DNA of 64,000 bases from Leptospira venezuelensis. GTDB taxonomy: Bacteria; Spirochaetota; Leptospiria; Leptospirales; Leptospiraceae. The notes under the pieces are model-generated. The model had not been told where the DNA came from and ran no database searches. It saw only the letters and a program-made list of their open reading frames with translations. The stretch covers positions 558,001 through 622,000 of the forward strand of contig NZ_NETS01000008.1 of assembly GCF_002150035.1 (NCBI RefSeq). Direction: 5' to 3'. Numbering within the stretch: position 1 is the first letter of the stretch; each line of letters opens with the position of its first letter. A program made the position numbers and the translations under genes. This document shows positions 17,546 through 26,063 of the stretch, one piece after another.

Positions 17546-18529
17546 ATGAGATCTGAAACTAAATCCTCATTCCTCATCTATTATATTATTTTAATACTAC
17601 TGACTTTCTCAACCTCTCTATTTGCAGTCGGGGGAGAAGAAAGAATTTATCCTTTCAGCATGGCTCAGGCAAAAACGGATCCTCAGCCGGAACAAGTAAA
17701 AAAAGAAGAAAGAAGAGTAGACCAAAGAAAAGGTCGCTGGTCTTTTCAATGGGGTTACAACAGAGATTCTTACACCCAAAGTGATATTAACTTCAAAGGA
17801 CCTGGATATTCTTTTACATTAAAAGATGTGGTTGCAAGAGACAAACCAGAAAGATTTTCCACAGACGTTTATCTGAATCCTTCTCTCTGGGAAATACCTC
17901 AGTATAATTTTAAACTTACTTATTATTTAACGGATAATCTGTTCATTGCGTTCGGACAAGACCATATGAAATATGTAATGTCCAGAGGACAAGCTGCAAG
18001 CATCAGCGGATACATTGATCCATTAGCGATCGAATGGGCAAGACTTCATACATCATTCGAGTCAGCTCCTTATGCATTATTATTTCCGAATAATATAAAT
18101 CAGTTCGCAGGATACCATGGAGGAGGAGAGACAGTCAATATCACTCCTGACTTCTTGAAATTCGAACATACTGACGGACTCAATTATCTATTCGTAGATG
18201 TTGGTTACGTGGCACCACTTTGGGTTTCGCCCAATGGAGAAAATGCATTGAGTTTAGTAGGCTCTGTAGGTGGAGGACCTGTTGTTTGTAGAAGCGATGT
18301 AAGGCTTTTCGGAGAAGGTCATAATAATCGATTCCACCTTTCTGGATACGGAGTCTCCGGATATTCAGCACTTAGGATCGACTTATTCAAATCATTCTTC
18401 TTTGAATTCGGAGCAAAAGGTGGATATATAGATCTAACAAGCATCTATACAAACGGAAAATCTAAGGATCGCGCCACACAGAATTTCGGATTTGTGGAAA
18501 TGATTGCCTCTGCAGGCATCACTTTTTAA
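17546..18529 (+). CDS. Outer-membrane beta-barrel protein, putative
   Basis: 327 residues with a signal peptide (IILILLTFSTSLFA) and then a Lys/Gln/Glu-rich linker. The rest is alternating amphipathic strands with many aromatic residues (GRWSFQWGYN, YNFKLTYYLTDNLFIAFGQ, GLNYLFVDVGYVAPLW) and ends MIASAGITF with a terminal Phe, the usual sorting signal of outer-membrane barrels. About 10 to 12 strands are plausible. No homologous family can be named from sequence alone. It is 10 nt before ruvA but need not be functionally linked. Confidence 0.7.
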   Translation: MRSETKSSFLIYYIILILLTFSTSLFAVGGEERIYPFSMAQAKTDPQPEQVKKEERRVDQRKGRWSFQWGYNRDSYTQSDINFKGPGYSFTLKDVVARDKPERFSTDVYLNPSLWEIPQYNFKLTYYLTDNLFIAFGQDHMKYVMSRGQAASISGYIDPLAIEWARLHTSFESAPYALLFPNNINQFAGYHGGGETVNITPDFLKFEHTDGLNYLFVDVGYVAPLWVSPNGENALSLVGSVGGGPVVCRSDVRLFGEGHNNRFHLSGYGVSGYSALRIDLFKSFFFEFGAKGGYIDLTSIYTNGKSKDRATQNFGFVEMIASAGITF

Positions 18530-18539
18530 ACTTCCCGAC

Positions 18540-19175
18540 ATGATCTCCGGACTACAAGGCTCCATCCGAAAACTAGAAGTAGGCTCCGTGCACTTAGATG
18601 TACACGGAGTAACTTACGAAATTGTAATATCTTTTAAAACCTATTGGGAACTGAAAGAATTCCAAACTTCTGCAAAAGAAGTCAGACTTCATATCCATCA
18701 CTCCATTAACGAAAGAGGCCAAAAACTTTTTGGATTCTTACAAGAAAGAGATAAGGAATTTTTCAAAGTGATGAAGGGGCTACACGGAATTGGAGAAATG
18801 ACTGCACTCAAAGTGCTCTCCTTCTTTAGTCCTTGGGAATTACATAAGATCGCTTCCTCTGGAGAAGCAAAGGACCTGGAGAAGATTCCAAAAGTCAGAG
18901 CCAAAACCTCCGAAAAAATCTTTTTCGAAGTAAAACAAAATCTCAAAAAACTGGAACTATTTTTAGAAGCAGGCCCGGAAGATCCATCTATCCCCGAGAC
19001 CTCCAAAGAAAAACTTCCCTCTCCGGAAGATCGTTTCAAAGAAACCGCTGTCCAGGCTCTTGTGCAACTAGGTTTCGAAGATAAATCTGCCCTTAAGGAA
19101 GTGGAGAAGATCCTGAAAAAGCAAAGTTTTACGGATACAGGAGAACTGATCCGGGAAATATTAAAAAATCTTTAA
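18540..19175 (+). CDS. ruvA: Holliday junction branch migration protein RuvA
   Basis: 211 residues from the ATG at 18540 (MISGLQGSIRKLE); a reading from 18504 would overlap the previous gene. The N-terminal OB-fold is followed by helix-hairpin-helix segments (KGLHGIGEMTALKVLSFF, LEKIPKVRAKTSEKI) and the C-terminal domain (AVQALVQLGFEDKSALKEVE) that contacts RuvB. RuvA binds four-way junctions and loads the RuvB motor. The sequence is rather divergent from gamma-proteobacterial RuvA, as in other spirochaetes. No ruvB or ruvC is adjacent. Confidence 0.9.
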   Translation: MISGLQGSIRKLEVGSVHLDVHGVTYEIVISFKTYWELKEFQTSAKEVRLHIHHSINERGQKLFGFLQERDKEFFKVMKGLHGIGEMTALKVLSFFSPWELHKIASSGEAKDLEKIPKVRAKTSEKIFFEVKQNLKKLELFLEAGPEDPSIPETSKEKLPSPEDRFKETAVQALVQLGFEDKSALKEVEKILKKQSFTDTGELIREILKNL

Positions 19176-19195
19176 ATAATAGAAAGCAAATTCCT

Positions 19196-19347
19196 TTGTT
19201 GGAGTTCCTACAGGGGAATGAAGATCGCCCCCACCCAGTTCGGGTGGAGGAGGCGGGCTTGTGGGAGAAGCAATTTTTCCTATATACGAAAATCGCCCAA
19301 ATTACAATCCAAATTTCTATTCGCAATACTTGTTGGAATTCCAACAA
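19196..19347. repeat. Convergent gap with two palindromic repeats
   Basis: Between the ends of ruvA and the cyclase gene. TTGTTGGAGTTCCTACA at 19196-19212 and the perfect 18-bp palindrome TTGTTGGAATTCCAACAA at 19330-19347 belong to a GTNGGAAYTCCNAC family also seen at 24761 and 43944. A short CCACCC/GGGTGG hairpin lies at 19231-19247. Any of these may stop transcription from one or both genes. Confidence 0.6.
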
Positions 19348-19366
19348 ATCAGGTGAAGGTTAGTCT

Positions 19367-20734
19367 TTAACCGACATCTTCTACCTCAACTTTCTTCATG
19401 CCTGAGCTCAAATCCGAGTAACGCTTTTCAAATTCGGAATTTGGCACCCTAGGCTCCCCTGCTCTATGCAATTCAGGTAGGAGCCCGTGAACAAAATACA
19501 TTCCGATATTTCCTTTATGCTTTGCTGCGATCTCTCCACGATATTCGCAGTCAAAAAAATCTTTGACCAGCGCATAAGTTGCACCTGAAATATTAATTTT
19601 ACCTGTAGCACCGGAAGATTCACATCTACTTGCAGTATTTACGGTATCACTCCAAACATCATAGGCAAACTTCTTCTCTCCGATAACTCCTGCTACCAAG
19701 TCTCCAGAGTGAATCCCCAATCGAAGCTGCCAGTATGGAAGATTTTGCGAAGCTTTAATTTCCTTCATCTGATTCATAAATGCCTGGATCTCGAGAGCAG
19801 CGAGAACACAGTCCACGGCATGAGTAGAACTAGTATTTGGAATTCCTCCCACAAACATATAGCTATCTCCGATAGTCTTGAGTTTCTCAAGTTTGTATCG
19901 ATCCATCAAACTATCGAAATAGGAAAAGCATCTATCTAACTCCGCAACCAGTTCGCCTGGTGCAAGCGATTCGGAAATTTTAGTAAAACCTTCAAAATCA
20001 GTGAAACAAACTGTTGCAGAGGGGAAATGGCGAGGTTTGCTAATTCCTTTTTCCTTCAATTCATCTGCTACTTCTCTAGGCAAAATATTAAGAAGAAGTT
20101 TCTCTGACTGAGCGTGCTCCCGAGACAGTTTGTCTTCCGCTGTGTTGACCGCCTTTACGAATTGATAAATGATGAAAATCATTGCTAAGACCAAAAGTAC
20201 AAGTGGAGGCATCAGATAGTCTGCAGGCACAACCCATCTAGGAGGTCCGAATATCGCAGAACCACCGAACACTCTGTAATAATACTGGGCCGCCAGGAAA
20301 AAACATACCGGAATGATCACAAGGCTCCAAAGCGTTTTCGTTTTAGTACGCAAAATCATTAGGAACGGCAAAATAGAACTGATTAAAAATCCGAGAGGTG
20401 CTGGATCATCTGCTTGGGCAAGTGTCAAAACTGTAAATTCGTAATTCAATGCCACAAGTGTCACAACCGCAGAAGCAGTCTGCATCCTTTTATGAAGCAG
20501 ATATCTTCCAATTCCTAGGGTTATCAGAAAGATAATAAGCACGGAATAGGAATATAGATGCGTTTCAGGAGGTTCAGTAAAATAAATTGGTACTGCGAGA
20601 AGAACCGGGATTACAAATATTATGAACTGAGTAGATCCAGTAGTACGAATAGCGCGCGCTTCTTGGTCACTGAGACCTTGAGTGAGTTTGTTTAATTGTA
20701 CCCAATCGATGAACCTGCGGAAACGTAAAATCAT
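19367..20734 (-). CDS. Class III adenylate cyclase, membrane-bound
   Basis: 455 residues. About six membrane segments occupy residues 30-195, then a linking helix (VNTAEDKLSREHAQSEKLLLN), then the catalytic domain from about 235. It keeps every expected residue: metal-binding Asp246 (CFTDFEGF) and Asp290 (KTIGD), substrate-specifying Lys286 and Asp359 (KTIGD, YDVW), and catalytic Asn366 and Arg370 in TVNTASR. The Lys/Asp pair predicts cAMP rather than cGMP. The N-terminal membrane domain probably senses a signal. The gene is alone on the minus strand, convergent with ruvA. Leptospires carry many cyclases of this kind. Confidence 0.9.
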   Translation of the reverse strand: MILRFRRFIDWVQLNKLTQGLSDQEARAIRTTGSTQFIIFVIPVLLAVPIYFTEPPETHLYSYSVLIIFLITLGIGRYLLHKRMQTASAVVTLVALNYEFTVLTLAQADDPAPLGFLISSILPFLMILRTKTKTLWSLVIIPVCFFLAAQYYYRVFGGSAIFGPPRWVVPADYLMPPLVLLVLAMIFIIYQFVKAVNTAEDKLSREHAQSEKLLLNILPREVADELKEKGISKPRHFPSATVCFTDFEGFTKISESLAPGELVAELDRCFSYFDSLMDRYKLEKLKTIGDSYMFVGGIPNTSSTHAVDCVLAALEIQAFMNQMKEIKASQNLPYWQLRLGIHSGDLVAGVIGEKKFAYDVWSDTVNTASRCESSGATGKINISGATYALVKDFFDCEYRGEIAAKHKGNIGMYFVHGLLPELHRAGEPRVPNSEFEKRYSDLSSGMKKVEVEDVG

Positions 20735-20798
20735 CCGGCAAGAGAATCATAAAAATTATTCCGCGCAAGCTTTCTTTAGCAAGATTTCACATTCCCTC

Positions 20799-20878
20799 TT
20801 CACAAAAACCCTCTCTGGAACTTCGCGTCTTTGCGTGAGATTCACATTGCGTCTCTCCTATCTCTGTGACTTCTCAGC
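20799..20878. repeat. Intergenic repeat, CACGCAGAG family
   Basis: Words CGCGTCTTTGCGTGAGA and TTGCGTCTCTCCTATCTCTG lie between the cyclase and DUF819 genes on the minus strand. They belong to the family described at 11903-12069, but this copy is degraded and its arms are less regular. Confidence 0.6.
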
Positions 20879-22021
20879 TTATCTCACCAATAACCAATAC
20901 ACTGCTAGGCCTAAATAATTCCCCACTGCATAGCCAACCAAGCCGGTCAAGATCCCCAGGATCAATACACCTCTATTGCCAATCGCTGCCGCAACAGAAG
21001 GAACAAACGCAGGACCATAAATACTGGAAACAGAAGTGATGATCCAAGTATCCACAGGAATCTTAAATAGGATCCCGAAAAGTAAATGAAGAAGGATCGC
21101 AATCGACATAGTTGCAAGTACGATCAAAAGTACACCTGATGCTCCCTTGACTAGACTCCCAAAATCTGCCAAAAAACCGATCGCTACTGAGAATATTAGA
21201 ATAAAATAATATCCTACTGGATACGTATTCAAACTTCTCACTCTTTTGGAAAATGAGATTCCGATTCCCCAGGTCGTGATCCCTAATAGGATTAAAGGTG
21301 CGGAAGCAGTTCCTAATATCACTTGAGAAATCCCGAAAGAAGCAGCAAGTCCCAAAACCGATAAAATAATTCCAAAGAACAAACGAAACACTGGATTTTT
21401 TGGAGAAACTTGGAGTTCAAGAGAAGTGTCTTCTCCTTCTCGCTCGATCGCAGTCTCAGGCTTTAGGAAAAATGAATATACTTTTTTGGAAAAGCTTAGA
21501 AGGAATAAAAGATAAGTCCCACCAATCAAAAGATCTACCGTATTCACAAGTGCAATCGTTGCCTTTCCAGTATCCAAAGCCAGACCGATTGCGTTCGAAT
21601 TGGGTGTTCCTCCCGTATACAAGCCTGCAAGCATTCCGCCTATTTTAGAAGATTCAGGATGTAAATAGCTTAAGAAAAAACCTACGGAAACAGAAGATAT
21701 CGCAACAGCAATACAGGAAAGAAAGAAGGAGAACAATGCAAGTTTTGCCTCTTTGATCCCTCGTCCAAAATCGGAAGAAGCGAGTAAGAGAGGAATCGCG
21801 ATAGGGATAGAAATTTCAGAGACAGTTTCTGCGATCTTTTTGGGTAATAGCTCAGTTGGGATCAAGTTCCCTAAGATAATACCAGAAGCATAACATAGAA
21901 CGACGGGGCCTAAAAATCCCAACCACTTATACTTATTAGAAAGGCTTCCCGCAAGCCAAGGGAATCCGAGAATAAATCCTAAGAATAAAACAGAAATTAT
22001 CCAATAGAATACTTCAGACAT
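20879..22021 (-). CDS. DUF819 membrane protein (YjcL-like)
   Basis: 380 residues from the ATG at 22021, which has a strong ribosome site (AGGAGAAAAG) just before it; a longer reading from 22087 lacks one. About ten membrane segments, with the conserved GGMLAGLYTGGTPNSNAIGLAL region near residue 130, mark DUF819, a family related to sodium or organic-acid symporters but without proven substrate. No adjacent partner gene. Probably monocistronic. Confidence 0.85.
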   Translation of the reverse strand: MSEVFYWIISVLFLGFILGFPWLAGSLSNKYKWLGFLGPVVLCYASGIILGNLIPTELLPKKIAETVSEISIPIAIPLLLASSDFGRGIKEAKLALFSFFLSCIAVAISSVSVGFFLSYLHPESSKIGGMLAGLYTGGTPNSNAIGLALDTGKATIALVNTVDLLIGGTYLLFLLSFSKKVYSFFLKPETAIEREGEDTSLELQVSPKNPVFRLFFGIILSVLGLAASFGISQVILGTASAPLILLGITTWGIGISFSKRVRSLNTYPVGYYFILIFSVAIGFLADFGSLVKGASGVLLIVLATMSIAILLHLLFGILFKIPVDTWIITSVSSIYGPAFVPSVAAAIGNRGVLILGILTGLVGYAVGNYLGLAVYWLLVR

Positions 22022-22378
22022 CTTTTCTCCTGATCTTTTCCGAATACATGGAAAGATCCAGAGGACCATCCCAAACTGGACCCTCATTAATAACAGATTA
22101 AATTCTGCTATATTGAATTTTGAATAAAATTCGGTATAATAAACTGGGCCATCGAATCATATTCTGATCATCTCTAAAAGTCGAAAATTTTCTGCTAAAT
22201 CGTCGATTTCTGACAGTTTATTCAAGGGAAATCCCAAGGAAGTAGTTCCTACCTGAAAAAATTTCCGATTTTTGACCGACCTTGGTGAAAAAAACTTGTA
22301 AGAAATACTTCATATTCAAAGTAATATACTTTAATAATAAACTATTAATTCTCAAATTAATAGAAGGAAGTATCCAAA
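22022..22378. promoter_or_regulatory. Divergent control region with a clear sigma-70 promoter and inverted repeats
   Basis: The gap between the divergent DUF819 and doxX genes. A plus-strand promoter is visible: TTGAAT at 22113-22118, 16 nt, TATAAT at 22135-22140. It would give a leader of over 200 nt before doxX. Close to doxX an inverted repeat AAAGTA-ata-TACTTT occupies 22318-22332, followed by AT-rich palindromes to about 22362, a good place for a dimeric repressor. The doxX ribosome site is GAAGGAAG before 22379. Confidence 0.55.
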
Positions 22379-22825
22379 ATGTTAGAAACATTATTAGCAA
22401 CCAGTAACGATATCGTTCCACTGGTCTTAAGATTAACTCTCGGGATCGTAATCTTCCCACATGGAGCTCAAAAATTATTGGGCTGGTTCGGCGGTTACGG
22501 ATTCAAAGGAACTTACGGTTATTTTACCCAGACTGCAGGACTTCCTGGCATAATCGCATTCTTAGTCATCATAGGTGAATCATTCGGTTCAGTTGCATTG
22601 GTCCTCGGACTACTTACTCGAGTATCCGCAATCGGGATCGGCATTATCATGTTAGGTGCTGCACTACTCGTTCACAGAGAGCATGGATTTTTCATGAACT
22701 GGTTCGGAGCTCAAAAAGGAGAAGGTTACGAATTCCAAGTATTGGCTATCGGACTTGCAATTGCACTCTCAATCGTAGGCGGAGGAGCTTATTCTCTAGA
22801 CCTTGCTATTCTTTCCTCTCTATAA
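22379..22825 (+). CDS. DoxX-family membrane protein
   Basis: 148 residues with four membrane segments. The family signature is visible: an N-terminal LRLTLGIVIFPHGAQKLLGWFGG motif and GESFGSVALVLGLLTRVSA, ending in a hydrophobic segment. DoxX proteins are small integral membrane proteins linked to quinone or thiol redox and to stress in several bacteria, but the activity here is unknown. It follows a promoter region with palindromic sequence, suggesting inducible expression. Confidence 0.85.
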   Translation: MLETLLATSNDIVPLVLRLTLGIVIFPHGAQKLLGWFGGYGFKGTYGYFTQTAGLPGIIAFLVIIGESFGSVALVLGLLTRVSAIGIGIIMLGAALLVHREHGFFMNWFGAQKGEGYEFQVLAIGLAIALSIVGGGAYSLDLAILSSL

Positions 22826-22840
22826 AGTAAAGTTATACCT

Positions 22841-22920
22841 TTTGTGAGCTCTGTGTTCTCCGTGCGAAATATTTTTTAAATTTTAAAGTCGCACGGAGCC
22901 CACAAAGAACACGGAGGTTT
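22841..22920. repeat. Intergenic repeat, CACAGAG/CTCCGTGCGA form
   Basis: CTCCGTGCGA at the left arm pairs with TCGCACGGAG at the right across an AT-rich loop, and neighbouring words (CTCTGTGTTCTCC, ACAAAGAACACGGAGG) are imperfect inverted copies. It lies between the convergent doxX and rhodanese-like genes and might act as a bidirectional terminator or be a remnant mobile element. Confidence 0.65.
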
Positions 22921-22925
22921 AAGAA

Positions 22926-24410
22926 TTAAAACTTATAAGCCTTATCTTCAAATTGAGCCTTACGTGTTGTATTCGAAGAAGGATTAATATCCGCTTGAGC
23001 CACAGTTACATATGGGCTCCCTGTTCCACCGGACGCATGTGAATTATAATTAATAACTCCACTTGGAGCGTAACTTAAATCTGCAGTATCCGTTCTGAAC
23101 GGAGAAGTTAAGGAAAGTTTATTATAACTAGTCCCTTCCGCAGAATCAGGATATTCTGCAACAAGTGAAGTCCATTCCACTAAGGAACCGTCATAAAAAA
23201 CTGTAGGATATCCTAAGATATTCTGAGAAACAAACCCATTCACCTGAGCTTCGAAGTTTGTTCTACATTGGGAAACGACGGTAGATCCCGCAGTATAACC
23301 GGCCCCACCTGTTCCAGTATTTGCAAAAATACCTGCAAGAGTCACCTTATCCTTAAATCTATAACCTGTGGCAGAAGTATCCAGTAAAGATGCCCAAGGA
23401 AAAGTTTTTGCTCCTTTAATCCTTGTTTCAAAAAGAACATACTTCTTAGGAGTTCCACTCACGCCTGCAGCCGGAGCACCTGAGTCATTCCAAGCAGTTG
23501 TAATATGATTTGTTCCTGAATTTGTAATCCCAATAGTCTGATCATATTGTGCAGTCGGTCTTGCATCCACAATGATTTGAGTGCCGGTAAGTCCACTGAT
23601 CGAAGCGTTCCCATTATTCTTAGCAATCTTAATGATATCTTCTAAGGTAAGAGTAATAATCGTATTATCTACCTTTAGTTGTTTAACACTGAAGTTTCCG
23701 TTTTCATTCGGAGCGGTATCCTTTGTCCCTGCAAGATAGGTTGCATTCGTAAAGTTGGTTCTGATATCTCCGTTTAAGATTGCGAGATGTTTGATATCCG
23801 CTCCCCAATATCTAAGCCAATAAATTCCTCTAGTAATATCTTGGGTTTGGCTTCCATTCGTATAAGCAGTGCCGTTATTATTCGCAGATCCAACTGCAAA
23901 AACCACCAAGTCTTTGTTCAAATTAATTCCGAAGACTTTCAACCATTGGTCTATAGTTTGTCCATCTGCTTGGTAGCGCACTGAGTTACGGATCAGTCCG
24001 GTATCTCTCTGCTGGTTAAAACGAAATCCAGCTTGGAAATCATCCAGATGATATACATAAACTCCGTTCGAATTGTCTGACTTAATGTAGGATCTCCCGC
24101 TTGTATCTCCCGCAAAATTATTTGCAAGACTACTCTGCAAGATCACAAGTTTGCCGCTGATATGAGATGGCTTTTGGTTTTGCCAATCGCTCACCCAAGA
24201 TTCCAAACGAGAAGCAGTTACAAGCCCCCATTCATTATCATCATAAGAAGCAGCTGACTCATTCGTTAAATCCGAAGCAGAACGGACCGGAATGGAAGAA
24301 CCGAACCCGGCCAAAACCGCCAAAGCAGAATTGGAGTCAGAACCTCCATCACAGGAGACAAACGTCCCCGAAACTAGGCCGAGTACCAGCCCAATATAGA
24401 TCACCTTCAT
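22926..24410 (-). CDS. Lipoprotein with two rhodanese-like domains
   Basis: 494 residues. The signal peptide ends in FVSC (Cys20), so it is a lipoprotein. Residues about 85-215 follow the inactive N-terminal half of thiosulfate sulfurtransferases (WLKVFGINLNKDLVVFAVGS, RYWGADIKHLAILNGD). Residues about 254-425 follow the catalytic half: VDARPTAQY, KTFPWASLLD, RFKDKVTLAGIFA, then QCRTNFEAQ with candidate catalytic Cys382, and YPTVFYDGSLVEW. The active-site loop is not the usual CxxGxxA/R, and long insertions separate the core strands. The role may be sulfur transfer or cyanide/thiol handling outside the cytoplasm, or only a structural relic. Monocistronic, convergent with doxX. Confidence 0.7.
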   Translation of the reverse strand: MKVIYIGLVLGLVSGTFVSCDGGSDSNSALAVLAGFGSSIPVRSASDLTNESAASYDDNEWGLVTASRLESWVSDWQNQKPSHISGKLVILQSSLANNFAGDTSGRSYIKSDNSNGVYVYHLDDFQAGFRFNQQRDTGLIRNSVRYQADGQTIDQWLKVFGINLNKDLVVFAVGSANNNGTAYTNGSQTQDITRGIYWLRYWGADIKHLAILNGDIRTNFTNATYLAGTKDTAPNENGNFSVKQLKVDNTIITLTLEDIIKIAKNNGNASISGLTGTQIIVDARPTAQYDQTIGITNSGTNHITTAWNDSGAPAAGVSGTPKKYVLFETRIKGAKTFPWASLLDTSATGYRFKDKVTLAGIFANTGTGGAGYTAGSTVVSQCRTNFEAQVNGFVSQNILGYPTVFYDGSLVEWTSLVAEYPDSAEGTSYNKLSLTSPFRTDTADLSYAPSGVINYNSHASGGTGSPYVTVAQADINPSSNTTRKAQFEDKAYKF

Positions 24411-24864
24411 TTATATTTCTCCTAACGTGGCAAGCCACAGGTTAGCCCTTTCTGCTTAGAATGATCCTAAAAATCAGCCGAAATATACAATATAGCAGAA
24501 AATAATATGTGATAGCGAAAAATATATTAGACCGATTCCCAAAGTATTGTCACAGAAGTGTCTTGGCGGGGGAAGCCTCCCCCACGCTCCAGCCGCGGTC
24601 GCGTCTTTCGCTACCCCCTCTCCGGCGAATCTTTTTGCTTACGAACCCCCGGACCCAATTATCCGAAGTAATAAGTTTCGCACAGAGAACACGGTGCACG
24701 CAGAGATGCAAAGTCGCGGCGGCCCTTGGACTTAGGTTTGTATCAGCATTTCAATGCGCTTGTGGGAACTCCTACCGAAAGGGGATGGACAGGATTCTTC
24801 CAGGTAAAATCCTTAGAAAAAGCATTCCAAACTGAACTCACATCCAAAAAAACAAGGTTGATTC
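24411..24864. other. 454-nt gap upstream of sucC with GC-rich and repeat fragments
   Basis: It contains the sucCD promoter, not confidently placed. A GC-rich part from 24560 to about 24660 has the hairpin GGGGGA-agcc-TCCCCC (24568-24583). At 24687-24716 a CACGCAGAG/TTTCGCACAGAG fragment appears. At 24761-24775 there is a copy of the GTGGGAACTCCTAC palindrome. Open frames crossing this region show no ribosome sites or recognisable product. Confidence 0.5.
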
Positions 24865-26037
24865 ATGAAAATTCACGAGTACCAGGCCAAGGAAATCCTG
24901 AGACGCCATAACGCCAAAGTTCCTTTCGGCGTAGTAATTGATAAAAAAGAAGACGGTGCAAAAGCCCACGAAGAAGTTTCTTCCAAAACGGGAGCATCTG
25001 TAGTAGTCGTAAAAGCTCAAATCCACGCAGGTGGTAGAGGAAAAGGCGGCGGAGTTAAAGTTACCAAAACTAAAGAAGACGCATTAGCCGCAATCGATAA
25101 GATCTTAGGCATGCAACTCATTACTCCTCAAACAGGAGCTGAAGGTAAAAAAGTTTTAAAAGTTTATCTTGAGCAAGGAATCAATATCGCGAAAGAATTC
25201 TATCTAAGCGTATTATTAGATCGCGCGATCCGCAAAACAATCATCATGGCTTCTACTGAAGGTGGAATGGAGATTGAAGAAGTTGCGGAAACTCATCCTG
25301 AAAAAATCCTGAAAATCGCTATAGATCCAGGTATCGGATTACAACCAAACCAAGCTTCTCAACTTGCTTTTGATCTTGGACTTCCCGCTGAATCTCATAA
25401 GTCTTTCAAAGCTCTTCTTACTTCCGTTTATAATGCTTATATTAAAGAAGATGCATCTTTATTAGAGATCAACCCTCTCATCCTTACAAAAGAAAATGAG
25501 ATCATTGCAGGTGACTGTAAGATCGACTTAGATGAGAACGCTCTTTATCGCCATCCCGAAAATGCTGCATTCAGAGATATTTCCGAAGAGGATCCTTTAG
25601 AAGTTCAAGCCAGCGAATACAATATCAACTATGTTAAGTTAGATGGAAACATCGGCTGTATGGTGAACGGTGCCGGCCTTGCAATGGCAACCATGGACAT
25701 CGTTAAACTTGCCGGAGCTGAACCTGCAAACTTCCTAGACGTGGGCGGTGGAGCTAACGTTACTACTGTTACCAACGGATTCAAACTGATCCTGGGAGAT
25801 CCGAACGTAAAAGGGATCTTTGTGAATATCTTCGGAGGGATCGTTCGTTGCGACCGAGTTGCTCTGGGGATCATCGAAGCAGCTAAAGCCGTGAACATTC
25901 ACGTTCCATTAGTAGTTCGTTTAAAAGGGACCAATGCAGAAGAAGGAAAAAAGATCTTAAACGAATCCGGTCTCAACATCATCGCGGAAGAGGATCTTCG
26001 CACCGCGGCCAAAAAAGTGGCGGAAGCCATTAAATAA
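24865..26037 (+). CDS. sucC: Succinate-CoA ligase beta subunit
   Basis: 390 residues, the usual length. It starts MKIHEYQAKEILRRHNAKVP, the N-terminal ATP-grasp lobe, continues with the nucleotide-binding HAGGRGKGGGVKVTK segment, and has LLEINPLILT and the conserved FLDVGGGANV region near residue 290. With SucD it makes succinate and ATP (or GTP) from succinyl-CoA in the citric acid cycle. The gap to sucD is 26 nt. The ribosome site AAGG is modest. Confidence 0.97.
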   Translation: MKIHEYQAKEILRRHNAKVPFGVVIDKKEDGAKAHEEVSSKTGASVVVVKAQIHAGGRGKGGGVKVTKTKEDALAAIDKILGMQLITPQTGAEGKKVLKVYLEQGINIAKEFYLSVLLDRAIRKTIIMASTEGGMEIEEVAETHPEKILKIAIDPGIGLQPNQASQLAFDLGLPAESHKSFKALLTSVYNAYIKEDASLLEINPLILTKENEIIAGDCKIDLDENALYRHPENAAFRDISEEDPLEVQASEYNINYVKLDGNIGCMVNGAGLAMATMDIVKLAGAEPANFLDVGGGANVTTVTNGFKLILGDPNVKGIFVNIFGGIVRCDRVALGIIEAAKAVNIHVPLVVRLKGTNAEEGKKILNESGLNIIAEEDLRTAAKKVAEAIK

Positions 26038-26063
26038 ATAATATAAGGTTAACTTAATATAAC

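Noticed and set aside
24509..24911. Overlapping open frames upstream of sucC
   Set aside because: They cross GC-rich and repeat sequence, lack ribosome sites and overlap the sucC start in other frames.
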